Notes under the pieces: model-generated | What the model was told of the DNA's origin: nothing | Database searches by the model: none | Seen by the model: the letters and a program-made list of their open reading frames with translations, nothing else | Shown: positions 40,988 to 49,968 of the stretch, in pieces | How positions within the stretch are numbered: position 1 is the first letter of the stretch | Layout: each line of letters opens with the position of its first letter | Translations under genes and position numbers: made by a program | Origin: Agarilytica sp045430345 | Lineage (GTDB): Bacteria; Pseudomonadota; Gammaproteobacteria; Pseudomonadales; Cellvibrionaceae | Length of the DNA: 64,000 nucleotides | NCBI GenBank assembly: GCA_045430345.1 | Contig: JAILXT010000005.1 | Coordinates: 248,001-312,000, forward strand | Direction: 5' to 3'

Positions 40988-42205
40988 CTAAGACAATACA
41001 GTGCTCACCGTTAGATTCTTTTTATCTTTAGATTTACAATAAACAAGCACGCCAACCCCGAGAAAATAACTCAACGCCAACAAATAAAACATTGCCGCAT
41101 AACTCACATAGTAAACGACTGATCCTAGTAAGATGGGCAATCCTCGAAATCCAAATTCATAAAACATCGCCAGCCAACCGGATATTTTTCCCCGTTCATT
41201 TACGCTGGCCATCCCCATCAATTTTGAATTGATGGCGGGATACAACAAGCCATAAGACAAACCAAAAATAACCGCCGCTATAAATGCACTCGTTTCAGAA
41301 CGTATACCGGCAAAACCCACCACCACTAACACCATTATTCCATGGCATACGTTCATCATTCGATCGCGATAAATACCATCGGACAAGCGTCCAAGGCTGA
41401 GCCTTACAACCGCCACGGTAATCAATGTAGTCGTCATAAAGTAGACGTTAGATATCGGTGAGGCGATCCATGATTCTCTCAACATAAAATCAAAAAATAT
41501 TGGCATAAACTGTAAGGAGATACCAAAGGTACAACCAAGTAATACCAGCATTGAGAGGTAACCAAAAAACTGAAGCGGTCTTTTTGATGCTTTTTCCCTG
41601 GTAACGTCGGAAGTGTCTTCCTCAGGACTTTCTACCGCACCTTCTTCACGAATATAAAAGCCAACGATCGCGCCTGCACAACAGATAATTGCGGACACAG
41701 TAAAGAGGCTCGCATACGATAAATAAGCAACACAGTACTCGCCAAACAAGCTGCCCACCGTATTACCCACCTGGATACATACCGTGAAATAACCGATGCC
41801 CCGAGCCCGAAATTGTACTGGTACAATACGAATTACTGCCGCGAATAGCGGGGAAAATACACACGCGTGCCCCACCCCCTGCAGAAAACGCAAAAACACC
41901 AAGCCGACACCGAGATCGTCGACATAGATATGTGTGTACGTCGCTGCGCTATACACAAACAGGCCAAATACCACCAAAGGTTTTGAGCCATACGTATCAG
42001 AAAGACCGCCCACAAATGGCGCTAGTGCCATCATCGCGACAAGCGCAACCCCGAGCAAAGCGCCTGCTTCTTGCTCGTTCCCACCGAGGTCCACAACAAA
42101 CTTAGACAAATACAGCATCATCGACGCTGCACCGAAGTACAACATCGCGACAAGCAGTATTAATAAGAATTGCACACGTTGCGCACGTGTCAGAGAGGAA
42201 AACAT
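40988..42205 (-). CDS. MFS transporter
   Basis: This is a protein of about 405 residues with twelve hydrophobic segments. The loop 2-3 motif GGLSDTYGSKPLVV is the MFS signature, with FLRFLQGVGHACVFSP after it and a long charged central loop (EEGAVESPEEDTSDVTREKASKR). I favour the ATG at 42205, with GCGGGA upstream, over another ATG two codons earlier. The substrate cannot be assigned; the sequence resembles efflux members of the family. Confidence 0.82.
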   Translation of the reverse strand: MFSSLTRAQRVQFLLILLVAMLYFGAASMMLYLSKFVVDLGGNEQEAGALLGVALVAMMALAPFVGGLSDTYGSKPLVVFGLFVYSAATYTHIYVDDLGVGLVFLRFLQGVGHACVFSPLFAAVIRIVPVQFRARGIGYFTVCIQVGNTVGSLFGEYCVAYLSYASLFTVSAIICCAGAIVGFYIREEGAVESPEEDTSDVTREKASKRPLQFFGYLSMLVLLGCTFGISLQFMPIFFDFMLRESWIASPISNVYFMTTTLITVAVVRLSLGRLSDGIYRDRMMNVCHGIMVLVVVGFAGIRSETSAFIAAVIFGLSYGLLYPAINSKLMGMASVNERGKISGWLAMFYEFGFRGLPILLGSVVYYVSYAAMFYLLALSYFLGVGVLVYCKSKDKKNLTVSTVLS

Positions 42206-42346
42206 TAACATCCCGCTTTTGCATAACGAACCGACACAATAAGGTTATGCACCAAAGGGGTATAAATCCAATAAACGCAACGTTACATCAAGAATAAACC
42301 TCGGGTAGTTGCGAAGAGAGGTAGTTTCTAATATTAAAACGCATTT

Positions 42347-43543
42347 TTACCGAACTTTAAGTCCTAACGAAGAGATTTTAGAAACCTGACGTTGTTGTTT
42401 TTCAAGATAGGTATTCACCCGCAACTTAGCGTTATCACGAATATCCATATAGAAAAGAGAATAATCCAACAGATGGTAGTTGCCTTTATCTAAGCCGCTG
42501 CCGATTTTACCAAAGGGCGTGCCGTTTTGATCGGAGACAAATAAGATACCATCCTTACACTGTGCGCTCAAAGCCTGGTCGAGCGGGGCTCCCAAAGGGA
42601 GTAGTTCAATCCCTTTGGGGGCATCTACTCCTGACATCTCAGCATTAAACTTCCCCGTTGGCACAACCCCGCCACGATGAAGCCCTTTATTCGCTAAACC
42701 ACCATTTACTCGCCAGGAAAGCGGGTTGACACAAACACCGTCGGCGCGGGAAGAAAAATTTCGATCAATCGCTATGTCGCTATATGTATCCCAATGCACC
42801 ACGCAGCTCAAATCAGTTTCACTTTCACATAACCCAACATCTTGCATGCCACTGATGGAAATATTTTTTACTTGTGCACCAATAGCATAGGCCGCGACCA
42901 TTTTCTGAGCCAATGGCGTTCCATCGATCACCTTGCGAATTAACTTCACCGCATGAACAGTCCCCTGACTATGACTAGCGAGGACGAACGGCCGGCCATT
43001 ATTATAATGCTCTAAATAATATTTGAATGCTTGTTCAACATCTTGATACGCAAAATCGAGAATTTTAGAGCGGTTTTTCTCTCCCGCCAGAAAAGCAAAA
43101 AACAGGGCTTGACGATAGCGCGGAGCATAGACATTACAACATCCGTTATAAGCGCTCGCCTGATTCGCCATCATCCAATGTGTATTTTCTTCCGTACCGG
43201 ATTCGCGATCCATTGAGTAGGTCCAATTCGATCCAGCCAAATACCCTGTTGGGTGAATGAAAAAGACATCTGCGGGCGCGTCCCCTTGGGCCAAATCGTT
43301 CACGACACCATTAGGCACCATATCAGCGTAATCTTGTGTATCTGGCAACGCGGCCCAATTTTCTTCAAGTGCGTAATCTGGCGCAGCCACGGATTTGGCG
43401 GGGTCGAAAGGTAAATCGGGACGATGAATAAAACTTGTCACAAAAATGCCCAGTATTTTGCCATTCCCTGTTACGTACACCCCCGCCAATGCGACACCAA
43501 CAAATACTGAAAGCGCTAAGCTCCCTCTTAAAACCCACTTCAT
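42347..43543 (-). CDS. DUF3089 alpha/beta-hydrolase-like protein
   Basis: This 398-residue protein has an N-terminal signal anchor (residues 6-26). DUF3089 markers are DVFFIHPTGYLAGSNWTYSMD, VYAPRYRQALF, and the nucleophile elbow SHSQGT in PFVLASHSQGTVHAVKLI. These are alpha/beta hydrolases, probably lipase- or esterase-like, of unknown substrate. AGGGAGAGG precedes the ATG. A set of inverted TGCTCAAC/GTTGAGC sequences lies directly upstream, and a DUF1579-type gene on the same strand lies behind it. Confidence 0.8.
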   Translation of the reverse strand: MKWVLRGSLALSVFVGVALAGVYVTGNGKILGIFVTSFIHRPDLPFDPAKSVAAPDYALEENWAALPDTQDYADMVPNGVVNDLAQGDAPADVFFIHPTGYLAGSNWTYSMDRESGTEENTHWMMANQASAYNGCCNVYAPRYRQALFFAFLAGEKNRSKILDFAYQDVEQAFKYYLEHYNNGRPFVLASHSQGTVHAVKLIRKVIDGTPLAQKMVAAYAIGAQVKNISISGMQDVGLCESETDLSCVVHWDTYSDIAIDRNFSSRADGVCVNPLSWRVNGGLANKGLHRGGVVPTGKFNAEMSGVDAPKGIELLPLGAPLDQALSAQCKDGILFVSDQNGTPFGKIGSGLDKGNYHLLDYSLFYMDIRDNAKLRVNTYLEKQQRQVSKISSLGLKVR

Positions 43544-43571
43544 GCTTACCTCTCCCTTTTACGGTTCATTT

Positions 43572-43640
43572 GCTCAACGTTTGTAAACACGTTGTTTAAT
43601 GTTGAGCGTATATATTTACTTAACATGTTCAAATTGAGCA
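43572..43640. promoter_or_regulatory. Clustered GCTCAAC/GTTGAGC dyads upstream of the DUF3089 gene
   Basis: GCTCAAC at 43572-43578 is inverted as GTTGAGC at 43601-43607, and TGTTCAAATTGAGCA at 43626-43640 is a near-palindrome with the same half-site. This triple use of one heptamer in 70 bases suggests binding sites. A related palindrome lies at 44419-44446. Confidence 0.45.
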
Positions 43641-44336
43641 CTAACATGCATTATTTCGTTTTTTTGCGACTAATGCACCTACGTTCACCCACGATGCACC
43701 ATCATCAAAGCTCATATTGCTTTCCCACTTAAACTGATGATCTTCGATATCATAAAATCGAATATTGTTAAGCACCGGAGTACCATCATGACTCAGCCCC
43801 TTGGCATGTAACTGCATTTCAGCATCGACCATGGCACCGCTCCATTCGAGTATTGCTGCAGCACTCGAATGGACTCCAATACCCGCGAACGCCCATCGTT
43901 TGGCCTGAGGTGAATACGTGCGCAGTGTAAGGTACGAAGCCGCTTCCTCGCCATTAGACCTTAGGGTGCGATAATCATCGATCACCACTCGCTTGTCATT
44001 CAAGTATTTGGCCTCCCACGTCGCCAAATACGAAACCCGGCCCCCCTGCGGCGACATTTTCGTCGCTTCCACGTCCCAACACCCAATAAGGAAGTCGAAT
44101 TGTCGATGCGCAGGGCTATTCGCGCCGTCCATATAGATAGCCGCCTCAGCGGTGACAATTTTATCTATCGGCGCGTCCTTAATCGCGGCAACATTATCTG
44201 AGGGAACATTATTCACAGCTTCACTCTCCTCCGTATTTCCATTTGGGATGGCGATCATCATAACGACTAAGCTTAAACATCCAGCCAACATCGCGCTAAC
44301 TACCGCCGTTTTTAACCTCACTTCACGCTCGCGCAT
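43641..44336 (-). CDS. Secreted DUF1579-like protein
   Basis: I place the start at ATG 44336, which has GGGAA a few bases upstream and gives a 231-residue protein with an N-terminal hydrophobic segment (SAMLAGCLSLVVMMIAI); longer forms are possible. The core, FDFLIGCWDVEATKMSPQGG, then TWEAKYL, SYLTLRTYSP, WAFAGIG and SFDDGASWV, is the lipocalin-like pattern of DUF1579. The family often binds or senses small hydrophobic molecules, but function is not established. It is divergent from a LysR gene and could be its target together with the DUF3089 gene. Confidence 0.7.
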   Translation of the reverse strand: MREREVRLKTAVVSAMLAGCLSLVVMMIAIPNGNTEESEAVNNVPSDNVAAIKDAPIDKIVTAEAAIYMDGANSPAHRQFDFLIGCWDVEATKMSPQGGRVSYLATWEAKYLNDKRVVIDDYRTLRSNGEEAASYLTLRTYSPQAKRWAFAGIGVHSSAAAILEWSGAMVDAEMQLHAKGLSHDGTPVLNNIRFYDIEDHQFKWESNMSFDDGASWVNVGALVAKKRNNAC

Positions 44337-44418
44337 TGCATTCCCAGCGTCCCACTTAAGCGATAAGGCAAGGGGCTTGCCACTTAATAAGCCCAACACG
44401 CTTGTTCATTTCCGTGCA

Positions 44419-44446
44419 CCTTACTGTTCGCTCTTGAACAGTAAGG
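44419..44446. promoter_or_regulatory. Perfect 11-bp inverted repeat in a divergent promoter region
   Basis: CCTTACTGTTC and GAACAGTAAGG are perfect complements separated by six bases, located between the DUF1579 start and the LysR start. The TGTTC...GAACA core resembles TGTTCAAATTGAGCA at 43626-43640. A likely operator. Confidence 0.5.
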
Positions 44447-44529
44447 CTGAAGGTGTGATCCCAAACAACAATCTACGCGCCATCATACTGAAGCCATGCT
44501 CATTGACCAGACAAGCATTTGACATATAT

Positions 44530-44550
44530 GATATTCATAATATGAATATC
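44530..44550. promoter_or_regulatory. Perfect 9-bp palindrome over the lysR start codon
   Basis: GATATTCAT (44530-44538) and ATGAATATC (44542-44550) are exact complements with a 3-base spacer. The ATG of the right arm is the start codon. It contains T-N11-A, the classical LysR-type half-site spacing, so it may serve autoregulation or hide the start in a hairpin. Confidence 0.5.
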
Positions 44551-45447
44551 AAAGATATCGACCTCAATTTACTCACTGTATTTGCGGCAATTTACCAAAC
44601 ACAAAATATCTCTCGGGCCGCAGAACGCCTGGGGATGAGCCAGCCTGCGACAAGTAACGCACTAAACCGGTTACGAAAAATTCTTGAAGACCCCCTTTTT
44701 GTCAGGAATCCGCGCGGGGTAACACCCACACAGAAAGCGAAGGAGCTAGCGCCGACGTTAACCCAAGCCATTGATCTTATTCAAAATTGTTTAAATGAAA
44801 AAACGGACTTTAACTACGCAACGGCCGAACGAGAATTCAATATTGCGATGAGTGACTATTGTGAATTTTTGCTGATGCCCCGCGTGATTGACTGGCTCAG
44901 TAAATTCGCACCAGGTGTGCGCATTAACGTTTGGCCAATTGAGGGGGGGCAATTAAATGAAGCCTTCAATAATGAAAAAATCGATCTCGCGCTTGGCAAC
45001 ATCCCATATTTAATTGAAAACTATCGTTTACAAGGACTATTTGAAGAAGAGTTCACCCCCATAATGAGGTTAGGCCATCCGCGTGCAAATGACGCATTAA
45101 GCCTGGAAGCATTTGCTGAGCTTCCTCACGTAATCTTTACCCCAAGATACACACAAAAAGAAAATGCCGCACGCCCACGTAAAGATAAAGAGTGGCAACA
45201 TCAGGCCTCGTTACAAGTCCCAAATTTTATGTCGCTCGTGGCCATTGTATCCAAAAGCGACCTAGTTGCTGCAGCACCATTAAGAGCAATAAACGCATTC
45301 AGAGAAATATACCCGGTTAAAACCATATCGCTTCCCGTTGAGCTACCACGTGTCACCATTCATCAATACTGGCACGAGACCAAGCACAACGATCCCAGCC
45401 TCAAATGGTTCCGCGAACTCATATTTGAGTTTTGCCAAAACTTTTAA
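44542..45447 (+). CDS. LysR-family transcriptional regulator
   Basis: This 301-residue protein has standard LysR length. N-terminal winged helix: DLNLLTVFAAIYQTQNISRAAERLGMSQPATSNALNRLRKILEDPLFVR. The effector domain begins near residue 90 (EREFNIAMSDYCEFLLMP). The NodD/PcpR-like group with SQPATSNALNRLR fits. The upstream frame continues open, but only this ATG gives the conserved start MNIKDIDLNLL. It lacks a clear ribosome site, and its start sits in a palindrome. Divergent from the DUF1579 gene. Confidence 0.9.
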   Translation: MNIKDIDLNLLTVFAAIYQTQNISRAAERLGMSQPATSNALNRLRKILEDPLFVRNPRGVTPTQKAKELAPTLTQAIDLIQNCLNEKTDFNYATAEREFNIAMSDYCEFLLMPRVIDWLSKFAPGVRINVWPIEGGQLNEAFNNEKIDLALGNIPYLIENYRLQGLFEEEFTPIMRLGHPRANDALSLEAFAELPHVIFTPRYTQKENAARPRKDKEWQHQASLQVPNFMSLVAIVSKSDLVAAAPLRAINAFREIYPVKTISLPVELPRVTIHQYWHETKHNDPSLKWFRELIFEFCQNF

Positions 45448-45537
45448 CCGTAAACTCCAACACGGCAAACGCCGAACAATGGCTACAAGATGATATTTAT
45501 TCTTAGGTCAAACTAGGTTAATGATCGATTCAGAACC

Positions 45538-46083
45538 TTAGTCTTCATGATCATAGTGATCCGTATACCCCTCTACCTTGGGCGATTCGTTGAAGACTTT
45601 ATCATCCGCTCCATCTTCGATTGACTCAGCTATTTCAGGCGTATCATCCCCCTGATCTTTTATTGCCTCAGCGTCATTAAAATAGTGCTCAATGACAAAT
45701 TCACACACGATTTTGCTTACATTTGGACCGGAAGAATAGGAATAGTTAGTCACCGATTCTGGGTACTCCCATACATCTAACCGAAGAGACACGTCTTGGT
45801 CACATGACGTGCAAGGGACATCTAACCGTGAGATATAACGGATATATTCATCTTCTTCGGCTTCAGGACTCGTATCCTCGTGAAACGTTAACGATTTACC
45901 CTCAACGCTATACTTTTCTTTGCAATGGGTGCAGATGTAACTTACATAGCCATCAATGGTGACATTCATAAACGAATTCCCTGTGGGAAAATATTGCTTA
46001 TCAGTTTCAATGGAATCAATCCCTATTTTAACGGCATTAAAACGTAAATAGTAGGAATCATCATTAAACCCTGTATCATTCAA
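45538..46083 (-). CDS. Zinc-ribbon-like acidic hypothetical protein
   Basis: This 181-residue soluble protein has two Cys-x2-Cys knuckles, YICTHCKE near residue 50 and VPCTSCDQD near residue 95, 40 residues apart, consistent with one zinc site. The C-terminal 50 residues are strongly acidic (DDTPEIAESIEDGADD). The only plausible start is TTG 46083, weakly supported; an in-frame stop lies 13 codons upstream. It is divergent from the oxygenase gene with a 39-base gap. No family recognised. Confidence 0.55.
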   Translation of the reverse strand: MNDTGFNDDSYYLRFNAVKIGIDSIETDKQYFPTGNSFMNVTIDGYVSYICTHCKEKYSVEGKSLTFHEDTSPEAEEDEYIRYISRLDVPCTSCDQDVSLRLDVWEYPESVTNYSYSSGPNVSKIVCEFVIEHYFNDAEAIKDQGDDTPEIAESIEDGADDKVFNESPKVEGYTDHYDHED

Positions 46084-46122
46084 TGTTAAGTTATTGCCTA
46101 AACATACAAGCGGAAAATTTCA

Positions 46123-46833
46123 ATGTGGCTGAATGACAATCAAGTAATCGACTCTGCGATATCCGCATATCGAAAGTCCTTATTGTGCTCTACGCCAAAG
46201 CATATTGTTATCGATCATTTATTTAACGCAAAAAAGCTTAATGACGTAATTAACGCTTTGCAGCAGCCACACCACTGGCAATCTCAAAAACATACTTACT
46301 CCGCTTTATATGTCGATGATACCCAGTGGAAAAAAAGCAGCAACGATCAGCGATTTGTCCAACGAGATGTTTGGCAACGTAACGCCGTTAACCCTAATAC
46401 TGACAGCGCCAACAATCAATATGCCATTATCGCGCGGGATTTTTTGTCTTATTTGCGCGGTGATGAATTTATATCCCTGTTATCACGCATCTTTAACGTG
46501 GCATTAACCGATAAAAATGTGACCGCGCCTGAAATTAATACGAACTATTTTCGACTAAGCGCTGCGGACTACGTTAAGGAGCACGCAGATGACTCACCCG
46601 GAAGAGAGGTGTGCATGCTATTGTATTTAAATAGCGATTGGCACAGTAATGCGGGTGGCGAACTGGTGTTTAGTGGTACGAATGACAAGCCTATCAGGAT
46701 TACACCGTTATATAACCGCTGTGTTTTGTTTGATCCTTCCTCAGAGGGCTCTGAACACTGGGTAAAAATGTTAAACGCTGAGCATACAAACAAATATCGC
46801 TATAATGTGACCAGCTGGTATTGGTCTGAATAA
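46123..46833 (+). CDS. 2OG-Fe(II) oxygenase-like protein
   Basis: This 236-residue protein matches prolyl-hydroxylase-type 2-oxoglutarate oxygenases: YFRLSAADYVKEHADDSPGREVCMLLYLNSDWHSNAGGELVF contains the H-x-D iron ligands (HAD), and FDPSSEGSEHWVKML supplies the distal His; the usual late Arg may be in NKYRYNVTSWYW. Hydroxylation of a protein or small substrate is the family role; the target is unknown. The N-terminal 100 residues are less conserved. Confidence 0.75.
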   Translation: MWLNDNQVIDSAISAYRKSLLCSTPKHIVIDHLFNAKKLNDVINALQQPHHWQSQKHTYSALYVDDTQWKKSSNDQRFVQRDVWQRNAVNPNTDSANNQYAIIARDFLSYLRGDEFISLLSRIFNVALTDKNVTAPEINTNYFRLSAADYVKEHADDSPGREVCMLLYLNSDWHSNAGGELVFSGTNDKPIRITPLYNRCVLFDPSSEGSEHWVKMLNAEHTNKYRYNVTSWYWSE

Positions 46834-46926
46834 TGACATTCCCTAAAAAACCGCCGCCTAACGAACAACCGGTATTGTCACATCACTCATTTCTGACATA
46901 TCGGAAAATTTTATTCGAGTCTAGCC

Positions 46927-47535
46927 TCACCACTGCGACAACAACTTATCTACCAGTTTTTTCTGTGTTTTATTTATTTTCTTGACCTGCTCGAAAGATA
47001 GATCATACACGCCAAAACGCTGCTCTATATCCTGCAGCATCGCCATCCACACCTTCGCCGTCATCTGCGCATCGTAAAGCGCACGGTGATACCCCCCACC
47101 ACTTTCAATATTCGCGTAGGATACCAACTGCGCCAACGTGTGATTGGGTGAAGCCTGAAAAATGCGTCGCGCCAATAATAACGAACACGAAAACTCACCG
47201 GCATAATCAACATTGATTCGATTCAATTCAGCATCTAAAAACTTTTTATCGAACGAGGCATTATGCGCAATTAAATTGGCGTCACCGATATACTCCGCAA
47301 AGCGGCCCATCACCGCCTCGCAACTATCCGCCTGCGCTAACATCCGATTATCGATACCCGTATAATTTGCGATAAAGCCCGATATCCGAAAACCCGGATT
47401 CATCAGCTCTTGAAAGCTATCCACCACCTTACCACCCTCCAAGCGCACCGCGCCGATCTCAATCGCACGATCGCCCATATCTGGGGATAACCCCGTGGTT
47501 TCAAAATCGAGTACGATAAGTGAGTCTGCACGCAT
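46927..47535 (-). CDS. DEDDh 3'-5' exonuclease (DnaQ-like)
   Basis: This 202-residue exonuclease has Exo I VLDFETTGLSPDMGDRAIEIGAV, Exo II LIAHNASFDKKFLDAEL and Exo III YHRALYDAQMTAKVW, giving the D-E-D-D-H set. It resembles stand-alone PolC/DnaQ-type proofreading or RNase T-like proteins. It contains no polymerase-binding clamp motif that I can see. It is convergent with the oxygenase gene. Confidence 0.9.
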   Translation of the reverse strand: MRADSLIVLDFETTGLSPDMGDRAIEIGAVRLEGGKVVDSFQELMNPGFRISGFIANYTGIDNRMLAQADSCEAVMGRFAEYIGDANLIAHNASFDKKFLDAELNRINVDYAGEFSCSLLLARRIFQASPNHTLAQLVSYANIESGGGYHRALYDAQMTAKVWMAMLQDIEQRFGVYDLSFEQVKKINKTQKKLVDKLLSQW

Positions 47536-47714
47536 GGGGAATCCTGTATATGACTGGGGTATATTATGATAACAAAAGGGAGGAGGAGTAATGACATCCA
47601 GCCCTGTATTTTAATCAGAGCATGCCAATTTCTAATGCTATACTCGACCGGCGTTACATAGAAGCACGTATACGCCCACGTAAGGGCATCCTTATTCTCA
47701 ACAGAAAACGAACA

Positions 47715-48107
47715 ATGCCCAAACGACTGAGTAAAACCCAAAAAAAAATTGATAACAATATACGAACCACATTAACAGCATGCTGTAATGAAGGACTCAA
47801 AGACATACCGGGTTTCCAATGGCTCACACATCAAGTGGATTATACTAATTTCCCTGCGAGCTTATTTATTACCTGCGTCTTTGACACAATAACCGCACAA
47901 CATACAGCTCAAGAAAATGGGCAGGCGTTAGCCCTTCAAAGGCTGATTCAAGCGAAGTTGCTTAAAATTGGGGTTAAGTTTAAAAAAGTAGACGCGCAAA
48001 TATTGTGCGATAGCGAAGAAGCCTGCACACTTGATCACAACGGAGAATGGCCAGCACGCTTGGCCAGCCGTGCCGGGCGAGCGTTGAGGAACAACCGACC
48101 AAACTAA
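47715..48107 (+). CDS. Conserved hypothetical protein
   Basis: The frame is open from about 47622, but ATG 47715 (MPKRLSKTQKKID) gives a compact 130-residue protein without the odd upstream part. The sequence KTQKKIDNNIRTTLTACCNEGLKDIPGFQWLTHQVDYTNFPASLFITCVFDT looks like a small conserved protein of marine gammaproteobacteria, sometimes labelled Fis-like, though I see no clear HTH. It has no signal peptide. Function unknown. Confidence 0.6.
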   Translation: MPKRLSKTQKKIDNNIRTTLTACCNEGLKDIPGFQWLTHQVDYTNFPASLFITCVFDTITAQHTAQENGQALALQRLIQAKLLKIGVKFKKVDAQILCDSEEACTLDHNGEWPARLASRAGRALRNNRPN

Positions 48108-48164
48108 GTTTTTTTGATCATACGTATCTCAAAGTCGGTACTGATATACGAAAGGTTCATTGAA

Positions 48165-48866
48165 CTATAGCGGGGGAGACGGCGAGGGAGGTAAATACCC
48201 ACGGGCATCTTTAGATAAATTACTCGTCCCCATCGTTTCGTCATTAAGCGCGCTGCCATAATTATCGCGGCAATGCATACACGGGCTCATGGTGTTCACT
48301 AAACGGCCTTTTCTAGAATACTTTCTCACGTATGCTTGTGAGATCTCTACATTGCCACGGTGTAATGCAATGGCATCGCCCAATTTACTTCTCAAATCAC
48401 TTACCGCTGCATCTTCAGCGCACATGACGTTATTTGCGCGCCCCCAGCCAATAGTTTCCTTTCCTGACTCGCTGTGCAGATAACGAGCCGCGACCCAAGG
48501 GCCGGCGTGGTCACCGGTTGGTTCTCCATTGGGGAAATTCGAGGGTTTATTTGCCAGCTGATAAGCAACTAGCTCAAGCGCATCTGTGGGGGCACGCTCA
48601 CAAATACGCTCTTGCCCCAACACGCTCTCAGGCGTCGCAAAATAGTGATGATTATTACTGGTTTTTACATTCCCACAGTGCTGTCGGTCTTCAATGACGG
48701 TTATTTTCCCTACTTCCGCTACGGTGCCGATAAGAGTGAATATTTTGTCACCCACATTAAGATTTTCAGCCCTTACCCACTCTTCTGTAATAAGGTAAAA
48801 GGGATGCGCTTCAGCGGTAAACATCAACGTTTTAACGCCGGCAATAGAATATTCAATCTCGATCAT
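48165..48866 (-). CDS. Truncated Hint module with nucleic-acid deaminase-type toxin domain
   Basis: This 233-residue protein has two parts. Residues 1-85 are the second half of a Hint (pretoxin intein-like) domain: AEAHPFYLITEEWVRAENLNVGD matches the HPFxV..GWVxAxxLxxGD block, and HHYFATPESVLGQ matches the closing strand. The catalytic Cys-containing first half is missing and a stop lies four codons upstream. Residues 95-220 form a cytidine-deaminase-like fold with C149-A-E and P195-C-M-H-C199, the zinc-site signature. Such pairs occur at the C-termini of Rhs/CDI-type polymorphic toxins. No immunity gene follows on this strand. A displaced toxin tip or decaying remnant is likely. Confidence 0.7.
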   Translation of the reverse strand: MIEIEYSIAGVKTLMFTAEAHPFYLITEEWVRAENLNVGDKIFTLIGTVAEVGKITVIEDRQHCGNVKTSNNHHYFATPESVLGQERICERAPTDALELVAYQLANKPSNFPNGEPTGDHAGPWVAARYLHSESGKETIGWGRANNVMCAEDAAVSDLRSKLGDAIALHRGNVEISQAYVRKYSRKGRLVNTMSPCMHCRDNYGSALNDETMGTSNLSKDARGYLPPSPSPPL

Positions 48867-49968
48867 AAGCGAAAATTATAATTACTCCCTTAGGGTAAAT
48901 CCAGCGGCGTTCGGCAGGCCCTAGGTCGCTTATGTAAAGAGGAGAACTTTCTTTGATTGGGTGAAATAGGCTGCTCTAAAACAACATTTAACGCTATTCT
49001 CGATGCAGATTCTCAGTTTTCGACAACGAAAAAATACACCTGCCAGTACAATCCGTATCGCTGAAGCGCTTATTGATATGATGCGTCGCTTTTGGTTAAA
49101 GGATTAACCGACACATTTCGTGTTCAGCCGACCCAGCTTCCTGCTGTGCCGGAAATATTGCGATCCCTGCTTCGTCTTTGTCATCCTACAATTATTCCTG
49201 TCCTATCCTTAAACATCCTGTTTACGATCCCTTGTAGCCTGATCCGTTTCCCTCTATTCGTCCTGAATACGCTATCCCTATGAAGCGCCTATTAATGTCC
49301 TTATGTATTCCATTCCCTGCCCGACTACGCCATCTCGATCCCTGGCGTTCCGTTGTCCGTTGTCCGTTGTCCGTTGTCCGTTGTCCGTTGTCCGTTGTCC
49401 GTTGTCCGTTGTCCGTTGTCCGTTGTCCGTTGTCCGTTGTCCGTTGTCCGTTGGGTAGTATTATCCTGCTCCTTTATATCCCTAATCCTTTTACCCATGC
49501 CCTATTTTCCTTCAAGACGTCTTGCTCTGTTTCCTTTCTCTTCCCTGTCTATTTCCGAATGTCTTGATAATTAGTTTAGGGAATTTGTGGTTTTAATCCA
49601 TTACAAACCATTACAGTTCACCGTTCCGGCAGCTTATTTAAGCAATCTTATTCCGATAAAAATCACCATAATATTAAAGACTTACGAACCCCCTCCCACG
49701 TAAAACGTGACCCAATTCTCAAGCCAATATCACTTCATCACGACATTAACCCTGGGTTAATACAACCCCCTATAGAGCGGCGCGCTTTCTACCACTTTTA
49801 GCATCTATTTTTTTGATGATACACGGCACAATTAAACAGTTGTTGAAACATTGGATGGTATATCAAGTGCAATCATAATAAACACTGTTCAATGCGCTTC
49901 AGCAGCTAGAGGTATAGGAATAAAAAATATAAATCTTAACCTTCATGCATATATGCAGGAGCCACAGA
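48867..49968. other. Non-coding accessory region, pyrimidine-rich, with tandem repeat
   Basis: About 1.1 kb without a supportable gene. The plus strand is strongly C/T-rich from about 49160 to 49570 and holds the CCGTTGT array. Nearer the esterase gene are two dyads: CACGT-3-ACGTG at 49697-49709, and ATTAACCC-T-GGGTTAAT at 49745-49761, perhaps operators. Upstream, a 34-codon frame (48999-49106 region) has no family match. Confidence 0.5.
49350..49453 (+). repeat. Heptanucleotide microsatellite CCGTTGT x14
   Basis: Fourteen perfect tandem copies of CCGTTGT occupy 49350-49447, followed by six bases of a fifteenth. Seven bases is not a multiple of three, so gain or loss of a copy would shift any reading frame through it. 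The frames through it encode only a repeating heptapeptide (VVRCPLS) and look fortuitous. Confidence 0.95.

Noticed and set aside
44152..44541. Upstream extension of the lysR frame
   Set aside because: The family's conserved start (DLNLLTVF) begins at 44542; the extension overlaps the divergent gene and the operator region.
48960..49110. Short frame that might be a transposase or toxin body remnant
   Set aside because: I could not match it to any transposase, Rhs or Hint N-terminal sequence on either strand.
49280..49574. Reading frames through the CCGTTGT array
   Set aside because: They encode a monotonous heptapeptide from the repeat, have no family resemblance and lack a ribosome site, so I treat them as fortuitous.
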